This document shows, one piece after another, positions 1-9,467 of a stretch of DNA of 64,000 nt. A program made the position numbers and the translations under genes. The stretch comes from Pseudomonadota bacterium (lineage in GTDB: Bacteria > Pseudomonadota > Alphaproteobacteria > Caulobacterales > Aquidulcibacteraceae): assembly GCA_020161405.1 (NCBI GenBank), contig JAIUOD010000002.1, positions 496,001 through 560,000 of the forward strand. The letters run 5' to 3'. Under the pieces are notes generated by a model that made no database searches, was not told the DNA's origin, and saw only the letters and a program-made list of their open reading frames with translations. The first letter of the stretch is position 1, and the number at the start of each line of letters is the position of its first letter.

Positions 1-1
1 T

Positions 2-415
2 TATAAAAACGTGCTTTCTGATTTTGGGGTTTTGTATGATGCCGCAAGTGAATCACCAAGTGGTCAAAGCGCAGCCGAGGAAAGATTTGCCCAATTTCCT
101 GCGGTTTTAACTTTAAATAGAATGCCAACAAGTGCGGTATCTTATGGCGGTGCGGGTTCTTCATGGGGGCTTTATCAAGTAAAGAAAGATGATGCAATCC
201 TTGCCGAAGGCCATTATACAAGTGTTTGGCGTATAGAGCGCGGCAAATGGAAACTTATAAGTGAGCTTGCGGCGGGCGTTGATAAAAATGTGGCGCCAAC
301 ATTACCAAATAAACCCAATAGCCCAAAAGTTGACAAAAAAGCCCCATCCGCAAGCCTATTTCGCGCCGATGGAACCCTAAATGACGCCCTAGGGCGGGAG
401 GTGAAAGGTAATTAG
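2..415 (+). CDS. Partial SnoaL/DUF4440-like protein, C-terminal part
   Basis: The frame is open to the left edge, so the start lies outside the window and only about 137 C-terminal residues are visible; the GTG at 11 is probably internal. The segment GHYTSVWRIERGKWKLI has the strand pattern that ends NTF2-fold SnoaL/DUF4440 domains, where a polar group and a Trp-Lys pair close the pocket. A Pro/Lys-rich low-complexity tail follows, with no further domain. Such proteins are small enzymes, binding proteins or secreted proteins of uncertain role, and nothing here fixes a substrate. It is codirectional with ilvC but separated by about 160 bases. The family call is from pattern only. Confidence 0.55.
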   Translation, partial: YKNVLSDFGVLYDAASESPSGQSAAEERFAQFPAVLTLNRMPTSAVSYGGAGSSWGLYQVKKDDAILAEGHYTSVWRIERGKWKLISELAAGVDKNVAPTLPNKPNSPKVDKKAPSASLFRADGTLNDALGREVKGN

Positions 416-469
416 CCGAAAGTTTGCGTAATTTTAGTGAAAAAATTGCCCAAAAGCCTTGACCTTTGA

Positions 470-1597
<1,128 letters not shown>

Positions 1598-1623
1598 TTA
1601 CGAATTTTGTTTCATATAGTTTT

Positions 1624-1650
1624 AAGGCGGCTTAATTGCCGCCTTTTTAT
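1624..1650 (+). terminator. Rho-independent terminator after ilvC
   Basis: Perfect 8-bp stem AAGGCGGC / GCCGCCTT (1624-1631 and 1638-1645) with a TTAATT loop, followed by a T-rich tract. It lies 27 bases after the ilvC stop, so ilvC is probably monocistronic and the following methyltransferase needs its own promoter. Confidence 0.88.
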
Positions 1651-1784
1651 TTTTTAAATGTATTAATTTATTATATTTGCAATAATGTGAAGGTATTAAT
1701 TATTACGAGTAAACGCGTGTAATAATGATTGATAAAATCTTGGATAAGTAATATTCAGTATTAGTTTATTTTTTTGAGGGTTAG

Positions 1785-2453
1785 ATGTCTTTTTTTGGTT
1801 TTAATTATAATATTGCAAATTTTTTTCAGAAACTAAAAGGATTGGATGAAAAAAATCGTACAGAACTTTTGGTAGGGAGCGTTTTTGAAAAAATTGGTGA
1901 AATTGAAAAAAAACTACTTGAAGAATTTGGCCTTTCACAAGATAGTTTTATTGTAGATATTGGTTGTGGCGGTGGGCGCCTTGGTGTTCGTTTAAAAGAA
2001 ATGCCAAACCTAAAATATTCTGGTTTTGATGTTGTAAGTGATTTTATTGATTATGCAAAAAACATATGCCAAAGACCTGATTGGAATTTTCAAACTATAA
2101 CAAGCACTAAATTACCTTTAGAAGATAATAGTGCAGATTTTTTTGTTTTCTTTTCGGTTTTTACGCATTTAAAAGAAGAAATAATAATAGAATATCTTAT
2201 AGAGTCGAATAGGGTACTGAAAAAAAATGGAAAAGTTATTTTATCATTTTTGGATCCAGAGGTTGAACATCATAATAAGATTGTAAACCTTAGTTTTTGG
2301 CAAAATTTAAAACAAAAAATATTTTATCCGCATAATTTCACACATTCAAAAGAACATGTTAAAATTTGGGCTGAAAAATTTGGCTTTAATGTTTTGAAAA
2401 TTGAAAGCCCACATTTAATTGGTCAATCAATTGCAGTGTTCGAAAAAATCTAA
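1785..2453 (+). CDS. SAM-dependent methyltransferase (class I)
   Basis: 222-residue class I methyltransferase. Motif I VDIGCGGGRLGVRL (about residues 58-71) binds S-adenosylmethionine, followed by the acidic FDVVSDFIDYAK segment (motif II) and the FFSVFTHLKEE post-II block typical of Methyltransf_11/25 members. The substrate is unknown; lipid, sugar or small-molecule methylation are possible. The ATG at 1785 has GAGGG 4 bases upstream. The gene appears more AT-rich and richer in Lys/Asn/Phe than the neighbouring ilv genes. It sits immediately upstream of a CDP-alcohol phosphatidyltransferase-like gene with only a 23-base gap, so co-transcription and a shared membrane-lipid role are possible but inferred. 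Confidence 0.85.
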   Translation: MSFFGFNYNIANFFQKLKGLDEKNRTELLVGSVFEKIGEIEKKLLEEFGLSQDSFIVDIGCGGGRLGVRLKEMPNLKYSGFDVVSDFIDYAKNICQRPDWNFQTITSTKLPLEDNSADFFVFFSVFTHLKEEIIIEYLIESNRVLKKNGKVILSFLDPEVEHHNKIVNLSFWQNLKQKIFYPHNFTHSKEHVKIWAEKFGFNVLKIESPHLIGQSIAVFEKI

Positions 2454-2476
2454 TTGTTGTAATTAGGGAATTTTAT

Positions 2477-3088
2477 TTGTTAAAATTTTTTAGCCCAAGA
2501 AACTTGCCTTTTTGTTTAGTTATTTTTCGCATTCTTTGTGCGCCATTTATCGTAATATTTGCATCTATTAGAATTAATCATTGTGGTTTGTTTTGTACAA
2601 TAATTCTCGCGTTAGGGGTTTTATCGGATATTTTTGACGGCGTTTTAGCGCGAAAATTTAATGTTGTTACCGATAATCTTCGGCTTTGGGATAGTCGTGC
2701 CGATGTTATATTTTGGGTATGCACCGCGATTGCTTTGCATATTTTATATCCTACGCTTTGGCATATTTCGTGGGTTATGATTATTGTCTTGGGTATTATG
2801 GAAACTATCCCACGCATAATTAGCCATATAAGATTCAAGCGCGAGGCATCAACCCACCATATTTTATCAAAAATTTTCACTTTATTTCTTTGGGCAACAA
2901 TTAGCTTGGCTTTTTTAAATGGTGAATTGGGGAATCTGTACTGGCTAACATTATTGATTGGCATTATTTCGCAATTAGAAGCGATTGCAATAATGCTTAT
3001 TATCCCTAAATGGGCGGTTGACGTGAAAAGTATAAAGTCGGCATGGAAAATGCGAACTGATTTCATTTTAGGCAACAAATATCCTTGA
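2477..3088 (+). CDS. CDP-alcohol phosphatidyltransferase-like membrane protein
   Basis: About 203 residues with several hydrophobic segments. The CDP-alcohol phosphotransferase signature D-x2-D-G-x2-A-R-x8-G-x3-D-x3-D is visible from SDIFDGVLARKF to LWDSRAD, about residues 54-80. All four Asp and the Gly/Ala/Arg are present, but the second Gly is replaced by Leu (TDNLRLWD). Members move a phospho-alcohol from CDP-diacylglycerol or swap head groups in the inner membrane; the acceptor cannot be told. The start is TTG 2477, with AGGGA at 2465-2469 and no better in-frame start. It may be co-transcribed with the preceding methyltransferase. It is not assigned as pgsA because of the substitution and short N-terminus. 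Confidence 0.78.
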   Translation: MLKFFSPRNLPFCLVIFRILCAPFIVIFASIRINHCGLFCTIILALGVLSDIFDGVLARKFNVVTDNLRLWDSRADVIFWVCTAIALHILYPTLWHISWVMIIVLGIMETIPRIISHIRFKREASTHHILSKIFTLFLWATISLAFLNGELGNLYWLTLLIGIISQLEAIAIMLIIPKWAVDVKSIKSAWKMRTDFILGNKYP

Positions 3089-3152
3089 TTTCCCCACCCA
3101 AACTTTGCATAGAGGGCATGGAATTTAACAAAACCGCGAAACGGGGAAAATT

Positions 3153-5003
3153 ATGCCTGAATTACGTTCGAAAACTTCAACATTTGGAAGAAATATGGCG
3201 GGTGCGCGCGCTTTGTGGCGTGCAACTGGCATGAAGGATGGCGATTTTCAAAAACCGATTATTGCGGTCGTAAATAGTTTTACCCAATTCGTCCCTGGCC
3301 ATATGCATCTTAAAGACATTGGGCAATTGGTGGCGCGCGAAATTGAAAAAGCGGGCGGCGTTGCCAAAGAATTTAACACAATTGCAATTGATGATGGTAT
3401 CGCAATGGGGCATGGCGGTATGCTCTATTCTTTGCCATCGCGCGAATTAATCGCAGATTCAGTTGAATATATGGTCAATGGCCATTGCGCCGATGCGATG
3501 GTTTGTATTTCCAATTGCGATAAAATCACCCCCGGAATGTTAATGGCGGCAATGCGCCTAAATATACCCGCGATTTTTGTATCTGGTGGCCCAATGGAAG
3601 CGGGCAAGGCAATAATTGACGGAAAAACCCATTCGCTTGATTTGGTCGATGCAATGGTTCAAGCAGGTGATGATAATATTTCGGATGCGCAAGTAGAGGC
3701 GGTTGAAGCTGCGGCCTGCCCAACCTGCGGCTCATGCTCTGGCATGTTTACCGCCAATTCAATGAATTGTTTGACCGAGGCGATGGGATTATCACTCCCA
3801 GGTAATGGAACAGTGGTCGCAACCCACACATTCCGTGAAAGCCTTTTCAAAGAGGCGGGCACACGTATCGTTGATTTATGCCGCCAATATTATGAAAATA
3901 ATGATGACAGCATTTTGCCACGTAATTTGGGTTCAAAAGCTGCGTTTGAAAATGCAATGGCACTTGATGTGGCAATGGGCGGTTCAACCAATACGGTTCT
4001 TCACATTCTTGCCATCGCCAAAGAAGGCGGCATTGATTTCACAATGGCAGATATTGATAGGATTTCGCGCGGCGTGCCATGTATCTGCAAAGTTGCACCT
4101 GCGGTTTCCGATGTTCATATCGAAGATGTTCACAAAGCAGGCGGGATTTACGGTATTTTGGGCGAATTGGCGCGCGGCGGCCTTTTGAACACTGATGTTC
4201 CAACCGTCCACTCAAAAACTTTGGGTGAGGCTTTGGCAAAATGGGATATTATGGTTTCCAATAGTGCCGAAATTGATAAATTTTACCGCGCAGCGCCAGC
4301 AGGCGTTCGTTCTGGTACTGCATTTTCGCAATCGACGGTTTGGAACGAAACCGATAAAGATAGAACCAATGGCGTAATTCGCACAACCGCACAGGCATTC
4401 ACCAAAGATGGCGGCCTTGCGGTTTTGACTGGGAACTTGGCCGAAAATGGCTGTATCGTAAAAACTGCGGGCGTTGATGAAAGCATTTGGATTTTCGAAG
4501 GCCGCGCCAAAGTTTACGAATCCCAAGATGATGCCGTCGATGCAATCTTAAAAAATGTGGTTGGGGAAGGCGATATAGTGGTCATTCGCTATGAAGGCCC
4601 AAAAGGTGGCCCTGGAATGCAGGAAATGCTTTACCCAACAAGCTATTTGAAATCACGTGGTTTGGGTAAAAAATGCGCCCTTATAACTGATGGTCGCTTC
4701 TCTGGCGGTACATCTGGCCTTTCAATCGGTCACGCATCGCCAGAAGCGGCAGCAGGCGGGGCAATTGCATTGGTTGAAGATAATGATTTAATCAAAATCA
4801 ATATTCCAGAACGTTCAATCACTTTGGCAATTTCCGATGAAGAAATGGCAAAACGCCGCAATGCACAAGAGGCGCGTGGCAAAGATGCCTATACACCGAA
4901 AAATCGTAATCGCGTGGTTTCAACTGCTCTAAAAATCTATGCAGCAACAACGACTTCTGCGGATACAGGGGCGGTAAGGGACTTAAGCCAATTGAACAAA
5001 TAG
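3153..5003 (+). CDS. ilvD: Dihydroxy-acid dehydratase
   Basis: 616-residue IlvD/Edd family enzyme of normal length. It dehydrates 2,3-dihydroxyisovalerate and 2,3-dihydroxy-3-methylvalerate to the keto acids, the step after IlvC. Fe-S ligand motifs NCDKITPGM (Cys near 122) and [11 protein letters not shown] (near 190-200) are intact, as are the N-terminal GHMHLKDIG and the C-terminal [11 protein letters not shown] substrate/Mg block. The ATG at 3153 follows a purine-rich ACGGGGA. The three-Cys pattern is the usual bacterial biosynthetic form with an oxygen-sensitive cluster. The next gene starts 60 bases downstream, past an AT-rich dyad (5013-5047) that could attenuate readthrough. Confidence 0.97.
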   Translation: MPELRSKTSTFGRNMAGARALWRATGMKDGDFQKPIIAVVNSFTQFVPGHMHLKDIGQLVAREIEKAGGVAKEFNTIAIDDGIAMGHGGMLYSLPSRELIADSVEYMVNGHCADAMVCISNCDKITPGMLMAAMRLNIPAIFVSGGPMEAGKAIIDGKTHSLDLVDAMVQAGDDNISDAQVEAVEAAACPTCGSCSGMFTANSMNCLTEAMGLSLPGNGTVVATHTFRESLFKEAGTRIVDLCRQYYENNDDSILPRNLGSKAAFENAMALDVAMGGSTNTVLHILAIAKEGGIDFTMADIDRISRGVPCICKVAPAVSDVHIEDVHKAGGIYGILGELARGGLLNTDVPTVHSKTLGEALAKWDIMVSNSAEIDKFYRAAPAGVRSGTAFSQSTVWNETDKDRTNGVIRTTAQAFTKDGGLAVLTGNLAENGCIVKTAGVDESIWIFEGRAKVYESQDDAVDAILKNVVGEGDIVVIRYEGPKGGPGMQEMLYPTSYLKSRGLGKKCALITDGRFSGGTSGLSIGHASPEAAAGGAIALVEDNDLIKINIPERSITLAISDEEMAKRRNAQEARGKDAYTPKNRNRVVSTALKIYAATTTSADTGAVRDLSQLNK

Positions 5004-5063
5004 TTTTTTTGAAATAATAAATCATAAATATTTTTTGATTTGTTATTCCAAAGAGGCTTTCCT

Positions 5064-6530
5064 ATGACCAAACCAAAACGCACAATCATAAATAGCCTAT
5101 TATTTGTAACAACTTGCCTTGCTCCAATGGTATTTTTTCCAATGAATGCGAATGCGCAATTTGTAAAAGCTGCGGATAGGGCAAGTGCAATGAAGCAGCA
5201 TCCGCAAGTTGTTGAAGAATTTGGCGGCGCTATTGAGGGGCCGCTTGGTGTATATGTTTCGACAATTGGTGAAAAAACCGCAAAAGTTGCCAATTTAGGT
5301 GGTCAGTGTAAATTCACGGTTCTTAATTCTGATGTTGTAAATGCTTTTGCGGTTCCTGGTTGCTATATTTATGTAACGCGCGGCCTATTAACTATAATGA
5401 ATTCAGAAGATGAATTGGCGGCGGTTTTGGGGCATGAAATCGGCCATATTGAAGGAAAACATTCCCTTAAACGCCAACAAAAATCAACATGGGCAACTAT
5501 TGGTGCAATTGCGGTTGGAATAGCTACTAAAAATCAAGACATAATGAATACAGCCGGCCAATTGGCACAGGTTTACACCCTAAGTTATTCACGCGAACAA
5601 GAACACCAATCAGATGATTTTGGTGTGAAACATCTTCAGGCTAATAAATATAATCTTTTTGCGGCATCAGATGTTATGGCAGCATTAGGTGCGCAAGAAA
5701 CACTGGATGCAAGGGTAAGTAGTCGTGAAGCACGCCAAATCCCAACATGGGCGCGAAGTCACCCTGTTACTTCTGAACGTGTTGCACGTACAAGTGCGGC
5801 GGCAACGAAAGCAGGTGCGACGCGAACTTCACCACCAAAAATTATAACACCTTTTTTCAACGTGATTAATGGTTTGCGCGTTGGCGATGATCCTGAACAG
5901 GGTATTATAAATGGCCGTGTATTCGCGCATCCAACAATGAAAATAACTTTCGAAGCACCATCAGGTTTTTCACTTACAAATTCACCACAAGCGGTGCAAA
6001 TTCAAAGTTCAAGTGGCATAAGTGCGCAATTCACTGGTGGCGGCGCACTAAATAATGAAAGCCTTGAAAATTATGCAAAAAGAGTCATTAAGGCAACTAT
6101 CGGGCAAGCAAATGCGCAAATTGGAACACCAAGAGCGTCAACAGTAAATAATTTACCTGCTGTTTCATTGCTTGCGCGCGCGCAAAGCCAAAGTGGAAAA
6201 CTTGTTGATATTGGCGTTTTTGCGTATAATATCAATGGCAAAGCATTTAATTTCACAATAATAGGGCCGGCTGGTGGCCTTGAGGCATCATATCCAATGA
6301 CGCAATCGATGCGTATTTTAAGTGATGCAGAAGCCGCCAAAGTACGCGGGCGTAAAATTGAAATTGTTAGTGTTTCAAAAAATGATACTGTTGAAAGCCT
6401 TGCCGCACGCATGGCATATTCAGATTATCAGGTTGAAAGGTTCAAAATGATAAACGCCATTACAAGTGATAGGGCTTTGGTTGTTGGCGAAAAGCTGAAA
6501 ATTGTGACTTTCGATAATATTAAAAAATAA
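5064..6530 (+). CDS. Secreted M48 metalloprotease with LysM-like C-terminus
   Basis: About 488 residues. A signal peptide (Lys/Arg, hydrophobic stretch, ANAQ cleavage) predicts export. The zinc site is HEIGH (H124, E125, H128), and the third ligand lies in EHQSDDFG, as in BepA/Oma1-type M48 proteases. The second half carries an uncharacterised beta-rich domain, and the last 50 residues (VSKNDTVESLAARMAY...VGEKLKIV) resemble a LysM fold. Alphaproteobacterial members are thought to act in envelope protein quality control. ATG 5064 is chosen because AGAGG lies upstream and it puts the signal peptide at the N-terminus; a TTG at 5040 has no such support. It follows ilvD without a strong terminator. 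Confidence 0.88.
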   Translation: MTKPKRTIINSLLFVTTCLAPMVFFPMNANAQFVKAADRASAMKQHPQVVEEFGGAIEGPLGVYVSTIGEKTAKVANLGGQCKFTVLNSDVVNAFAVPGCYIYVTRGLLTIMNSEDELAAVLGHEIGHIEGKHSLKRQQKSTWATIGAIAVGIATKNQDIMNTAGQLAQVYTLSYSREQEHQSDDFGVKHLQANKYNLFAASDVMAALGAQETLDARVSSREARQIPTWARSHPVTSERVARTSAAATKAGATRTSPPKIITPFFNVINGLRVGDDPEQGIINGRVFAHPTMKITFEAPSGFSLTNSPQAVQIQSSSGISAQFTGGGALNNESLENYAKRVIKATIGQANAQIGTPRASTVNNLPAVSLLARAQSQSGKLVDIGVFAYNINGKAFNFTIIGPAGGLEASYPMTQSMRILSDAEAAKVRGRKIEIVSVSKNDTVESLAARMAYSDYQVERFKMINAITSDRALVVGEKLKIVTFDNIKK

Positions 6531-6593
6531 ATATTTTTATCGTTTGACAATAAGGGTGTGTTATTGTAACAATACACCGTAATGGAGACGATG

Positions 6594-7301
6594 ATGGTTG
6601 CACAAATAAATAAAAACGAAAATTATAAATCACTTCTTCTATTTGGTGGGCTTGCCTATCTTGGCGTTATAATAACTGGTGTTTATGCAGAAGGTGTTGT
6701 TCGCACAAGTTTGGTTGAACCGAATGATGCACTTTTGACAATGAAAAATATTGCCCAGAATATTGGGCTTATGCGCATTGCGGCAGTGAATGATATTTTT
6801 ATTTTAGTCTTTGATTTAATTGCTGCGCTTTGCCTTTTTGCAATTTTAAAGCCTGTGAATCTTAATCTTTCGCTTTTAACTTTTGCATTTAGGATTATTG
6901 CGATTGGCGTGCTTAGTATTGCCGCCATTTTTGCTTATGTGCCTGTATTATTGTTAAATAAGGCACAATATTTGAATGTTTTTGACGCTAATCAATTGGC
7001 GGCTTTGGGGCTTTTATCAATTAAAATCCATAATCTATCTTATCATGTAAGCTTGATATTATTTGCGATAAATAATGTGATGCTTGGGGTTTTGATGTTT
7101 AGATCTGCCCATTTTGCAAAATTAATTGCCGCTACAACTATATTGTTTGGAATAAGCTATTTCACCAATAGTTTTAGTTGGTTTGTAGCACCAGAATTTC
7201 AAAGCCAAATCTCTGGAATTGCGTTAAAAACTTCATTCTTCTGCGAATTAGCGCTTAGCTTGTGGATGATTTATAAGGGGGTTATTTTAAAAAAAATATA
7301 A
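6594..7301 (+). CDS. DUF4386 family membrane protein
   Basis: About 235 residues with six or more predicted membrane segments. The FGGLAYLGVIITGVYAEGVVR opening and the PVLLLN...NQLAALGLLSIKIHNLSYHVSLILFAINNVMLG block are characteristic of the DUF4386 family, which has no known function. Three in-frame ATGs (6582, 6591, 6594) crowd the start; GGAG at 6584-6587 favours 6594. The preceding 60 bases carry TTGACA and partially symmetrical GGTGT/ACACC and TTGT/ACAA elements with different centres, so a promoter or regulator site is possible. It converges on the acyltransferase gene with a 31-base gap. Confidence 0.8.
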   Translation: MVAQINKNENYKSLLLFGGLAYLGVIITGVYAEGVVRTSLVEPNDALLTMKNIAQNIGLMRIAAVNDIFILVFDLIAALCLFAILKPVNLNLSLLTFAFRIIAIGVLSIAAIFAYVPVLLLNKAQYLNVFDANQLAALGLLSIKIHNLSYHVSLILFAINNVMLGVLMFRSAHFAKLIAATTILFGISYFTNSFSWFVAPEFQSQISGIALKTSFFCELALSLWMIYKGVILKKI

Positions 7302-7332
7302 ACTAATATTCCATATTATTTATTTCATTTCT

Positions 7333-8430
7333 TTATTCAGCGGCAACTTTTGTACCCAAGCGCGCTATTAAATTTGAAGGTAAATTTTTCAATTTTAAAG
7401 CGTGTTTTTCGACTAAATGCCATGAAATCACTGCCCAAATTGTTATAAAGATAAGTGACAAAGCAAGATGTAAAGGCCATTTTTGCTCAACAAAACCAAA
7501 ACTTGCAATTGCTTGTTGTATTGGAAAACCGAACAGAAATATACCGTATGAATAATCACCAGTTTTCAAGAATTTCCAAACTTTCGGGGTTTTAAGCCCC
7601 AAATAGGCGGTTAAATAGGCCGCAGGCAGTGGGATTAATGTGGTTCCCACATTACTTTGCATCAATAAAATAAAGGCCAAGCCCGAAATTATTGCCAAAT
7701 TAGCATTATAAGGAATTATAGCGCGCAATTTGAAAAGACATACACCAAACAAAAAGCAAATCACCAATTCTTGCCCCATTACACAGCTTTCCATAAGGCT
7801 GATGTGATTTTGGATAACAAAAATTGGACCATATAGATTGATTATAATAACCGCTATAAGCATTAAAACTGAACCAGATTTGCTTTTAATCGCAGCCAAA
7901 ACAAAAGCAAAAAGTGTTAGTGAAATATAACAATCTAATTCAAACGGAACTGTCCATAATTGCCCATTAACAACATTTGGATGTGGGTTATTTACAAAAA
8001 CACCTGGCAATTCATAATTAATAATACCAAGGCAATTTTGAAAATATTTGTAAAATTGGGGCGATGAAAAATATTCAACTAATGGCAATTGCGTTAGCAA
8101 TACGCCCAATAAAAGCGCGGATAATACAATTTCAAAAATCAATGCGGGGAAAATCCGAATTGCCCTGAGCCATAAAAATTGACCTAGGTTTGTGGTTCTT
8201 TCAAGGCTTCCTGCTACTAAAAATCCGCTTAAAGCAAAAAACATAGGCAGTATAGCACCAAAAATCGGACGGGTTATGGGATCAGAAATTGCATTGACTT
8301 GGGCATTAATCCCAAAACAAGTAATAATTTCATGCCAAAAAACCACTGATAAAGCTAGGAAAATGCGCAAATAGTCAAACCCAGTTGGTCGATAATTTGA
8401 TGCTTCTAGTTTGCTTTCAAATGTTGGCAT
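7333..8430 (-). CDS. Acyltransferase 3 (OafA-like) membrane protein
   Basis: 365-residue integral membrane protein of the acyltransferase_3 family, which O-acetylates or O-acylates sugars of surface polysaccharide, peptidoglycan or secreted glycoconjugates. The N-terminal GFDYLRIFLALSVVFWHEI holds the family's R and H positions (the catalytic-type His after the first membrane helix), and LPMFFALSGFLVAGSL is the second signature. About ten hydrophobic segments follow, without the extracytoplasmic SGNH domain seen in longer homologues. ATG 8430 is preceded by AGGAA on the minus strand. No glycan genes are adjacent, so the target is unknown. Confidence 0.87.
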   Translation of the reverse strand: MPTFESKLEASNYRPTGFDYLRIFLALSVVFWHEIITCFGINAQVNAISDPITRPIFGAILPMFFALSGFLVAGSLERTTNLGQFLWLRAIRIFPALIFEIVLSALLLGVLLTQLPLVEYFSSPQFYKYFQNCLGIINYELPGVFVNNPHPNVVNGQLWTVPFELDCYISLTLFAFVLAAIKSKSGSVLMLIAVIIINLYGPIFVIQNHISLMESCVMGQELVICFLFGVCLFKLRAIIPYNANLAIISGLAFILLMQSNVGTTLIPLPAAYLTAYLGLKTPKVWKFLKTGDYSYGIFLFGFPIQQAIASFGFVEQKWPLHLALSLIFITIWAVISWHLVEKHALKLKNLPSNLIARLGTKVAAE

Positions 8431-8524
8431 TTTTAATTCCTATAAAATATTTAACAACAACACCTTAGAATTTAGTAAAAATGCCAAATGATTTTGAATT
8501 TTTTTTAAATCCATTTAAAAGGCA

Positions 8525-9262
8525 ATGATGCGCGCGCAAATTGATAAAATTGTGAAATATTTTACGGAAATGGAAACCACATCGCAAAAGGCGGTCTGGA
8601 TTGCCTTTGCGCTTTTTACAATTGCGGGTTTGGTTTTAGCGTTCGGAATGTTGTTTTTGAAATTTGATCAAGGCGAATTGGCAAATTTTTTAAGAACGCT
8701 TTCTGGCAAACCTTGGGCGCCGATTGCGGTTGCCGCAATTTTCACGTTACTTGCTTTTTTGGGTGCGCCGCAATTTGTTTTAATCGCTGCAACGGTGGCA
8801 GTTTTTGGGGCATCAGAAGGCGTTATTCTGTCATGGGTCGCTACAATGGTTTCGGCAATTATTGGCTATATAATGGGGCGCATTGGCGGGGCAAAAGTTT
8901 TAAAGCAATTCTTGGGTGGCCGTGGAACGCGGCTTATGAATTTTATTGGCAATAATGGCTTTTTGACCAGTTTGATAGTGCGCCAAGTGCCAACTGGGCC
9001 TTTTATTTTGGTGAATTTAGCGTTGGGCGCTTCAAATGTTCGGGCATCATGGTTTATTGCGGGAACGGGCCTTGGGATTATGCCGAAAATATTACTTGTC
9101 GCCTTTGGTGCGCACGGCATTGGACAGGTTTTAAAGGGGGAGAACCAAAATGCAATTTGGTTCTTCGTTTTAGCGGCTGCAATTTGGGCGCTAATTGTAT
9201 TTGTTGTTCGCCCATTGCTTATAAAAAAGCAAAATAGTGACGCCGTGAAATTTGGTGAATAG
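8525..9262 (+). CDS. TVP38/TMEM64 (DedA-like) membrane protein
   Basis: About 245 residues with a VTT-domain layout: an N-terminal helix, the FLGAPQFVLIAATVAVFGASEGVILSW block, a glycine-rich IGYIMGRIGG helix and the re-entrant RQVPTGPFILVNLALGASNVR motif, then a final helix pair. DedA/TVP38 proteins are inner-membrane proteins linked to lipid transport and membrane energetics; the substrate here is not deducible. ATG 8525 (or 8528) follows AAAAGG. It is divergent from the acyltransferase gene, sharing a 94-base AT-rich spacer that must hold both promoters. Confidence 0.87.
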   Translation: MMRAQIDKIVKYFTEMETTSQKAVWIAFALFTIAGLVLAFGMLFLKFDQGELANFLRTLSGKPWAPIAVAAIFTLLAFLGAPQFVLIAATVAVFGASEGVILSWVATMVSAIIGYIMGRIGGAKVLKQFLGGRGTRLMNFIGNNGFLTSLIVRQVPTGPFILVNLALGASNVRASWFIAGTGLGIMPKILLVAFGAHGIGQVLKGENQNAIWFFVLAAAIWALIVFVVRPLLIKKQNSDAVKFGE

Positions 9263-9467
9263 GTTTATTTAACCGTGTATTCAACTTTATTCGCCCTTTG
9301 AAACAATAAAATTTCAAAAAATAACAAAATTTAAAACAAAAATGCGCTTCAATGGTTTTAATAGGGGTTGAAAGAAATTTGTTTTCATTGCATAGTCAAT
9401 GCTTAGACAAAATTTGCAAATCAGTGCATTTGTTTAAGCCCACAACTTTAAAAAGAGGAATTGAAAA

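Noticed and set aside
2578..3078. Minus-strand ORF of 166 codons opposite the CDP-alcohol transferase
   Set aside because: The plus-strand protein has a recognisable signature; the reverse frame has none and no start context.
6554..6578. GGTGT...ACACC and TTGT-A-ACAA symmetry before the DUF4386 gene
   Set aside because: The two partial dyads have different centres and do not form one clean inverted repeat; noted only in the gene entry.
9263..9467. Possible leucine leader peptide or attenuator before leuA
   Set aside because: The only short ORF (MRFNGFNRG) has no Leu, and no competing hairpins with a T-tract were found.
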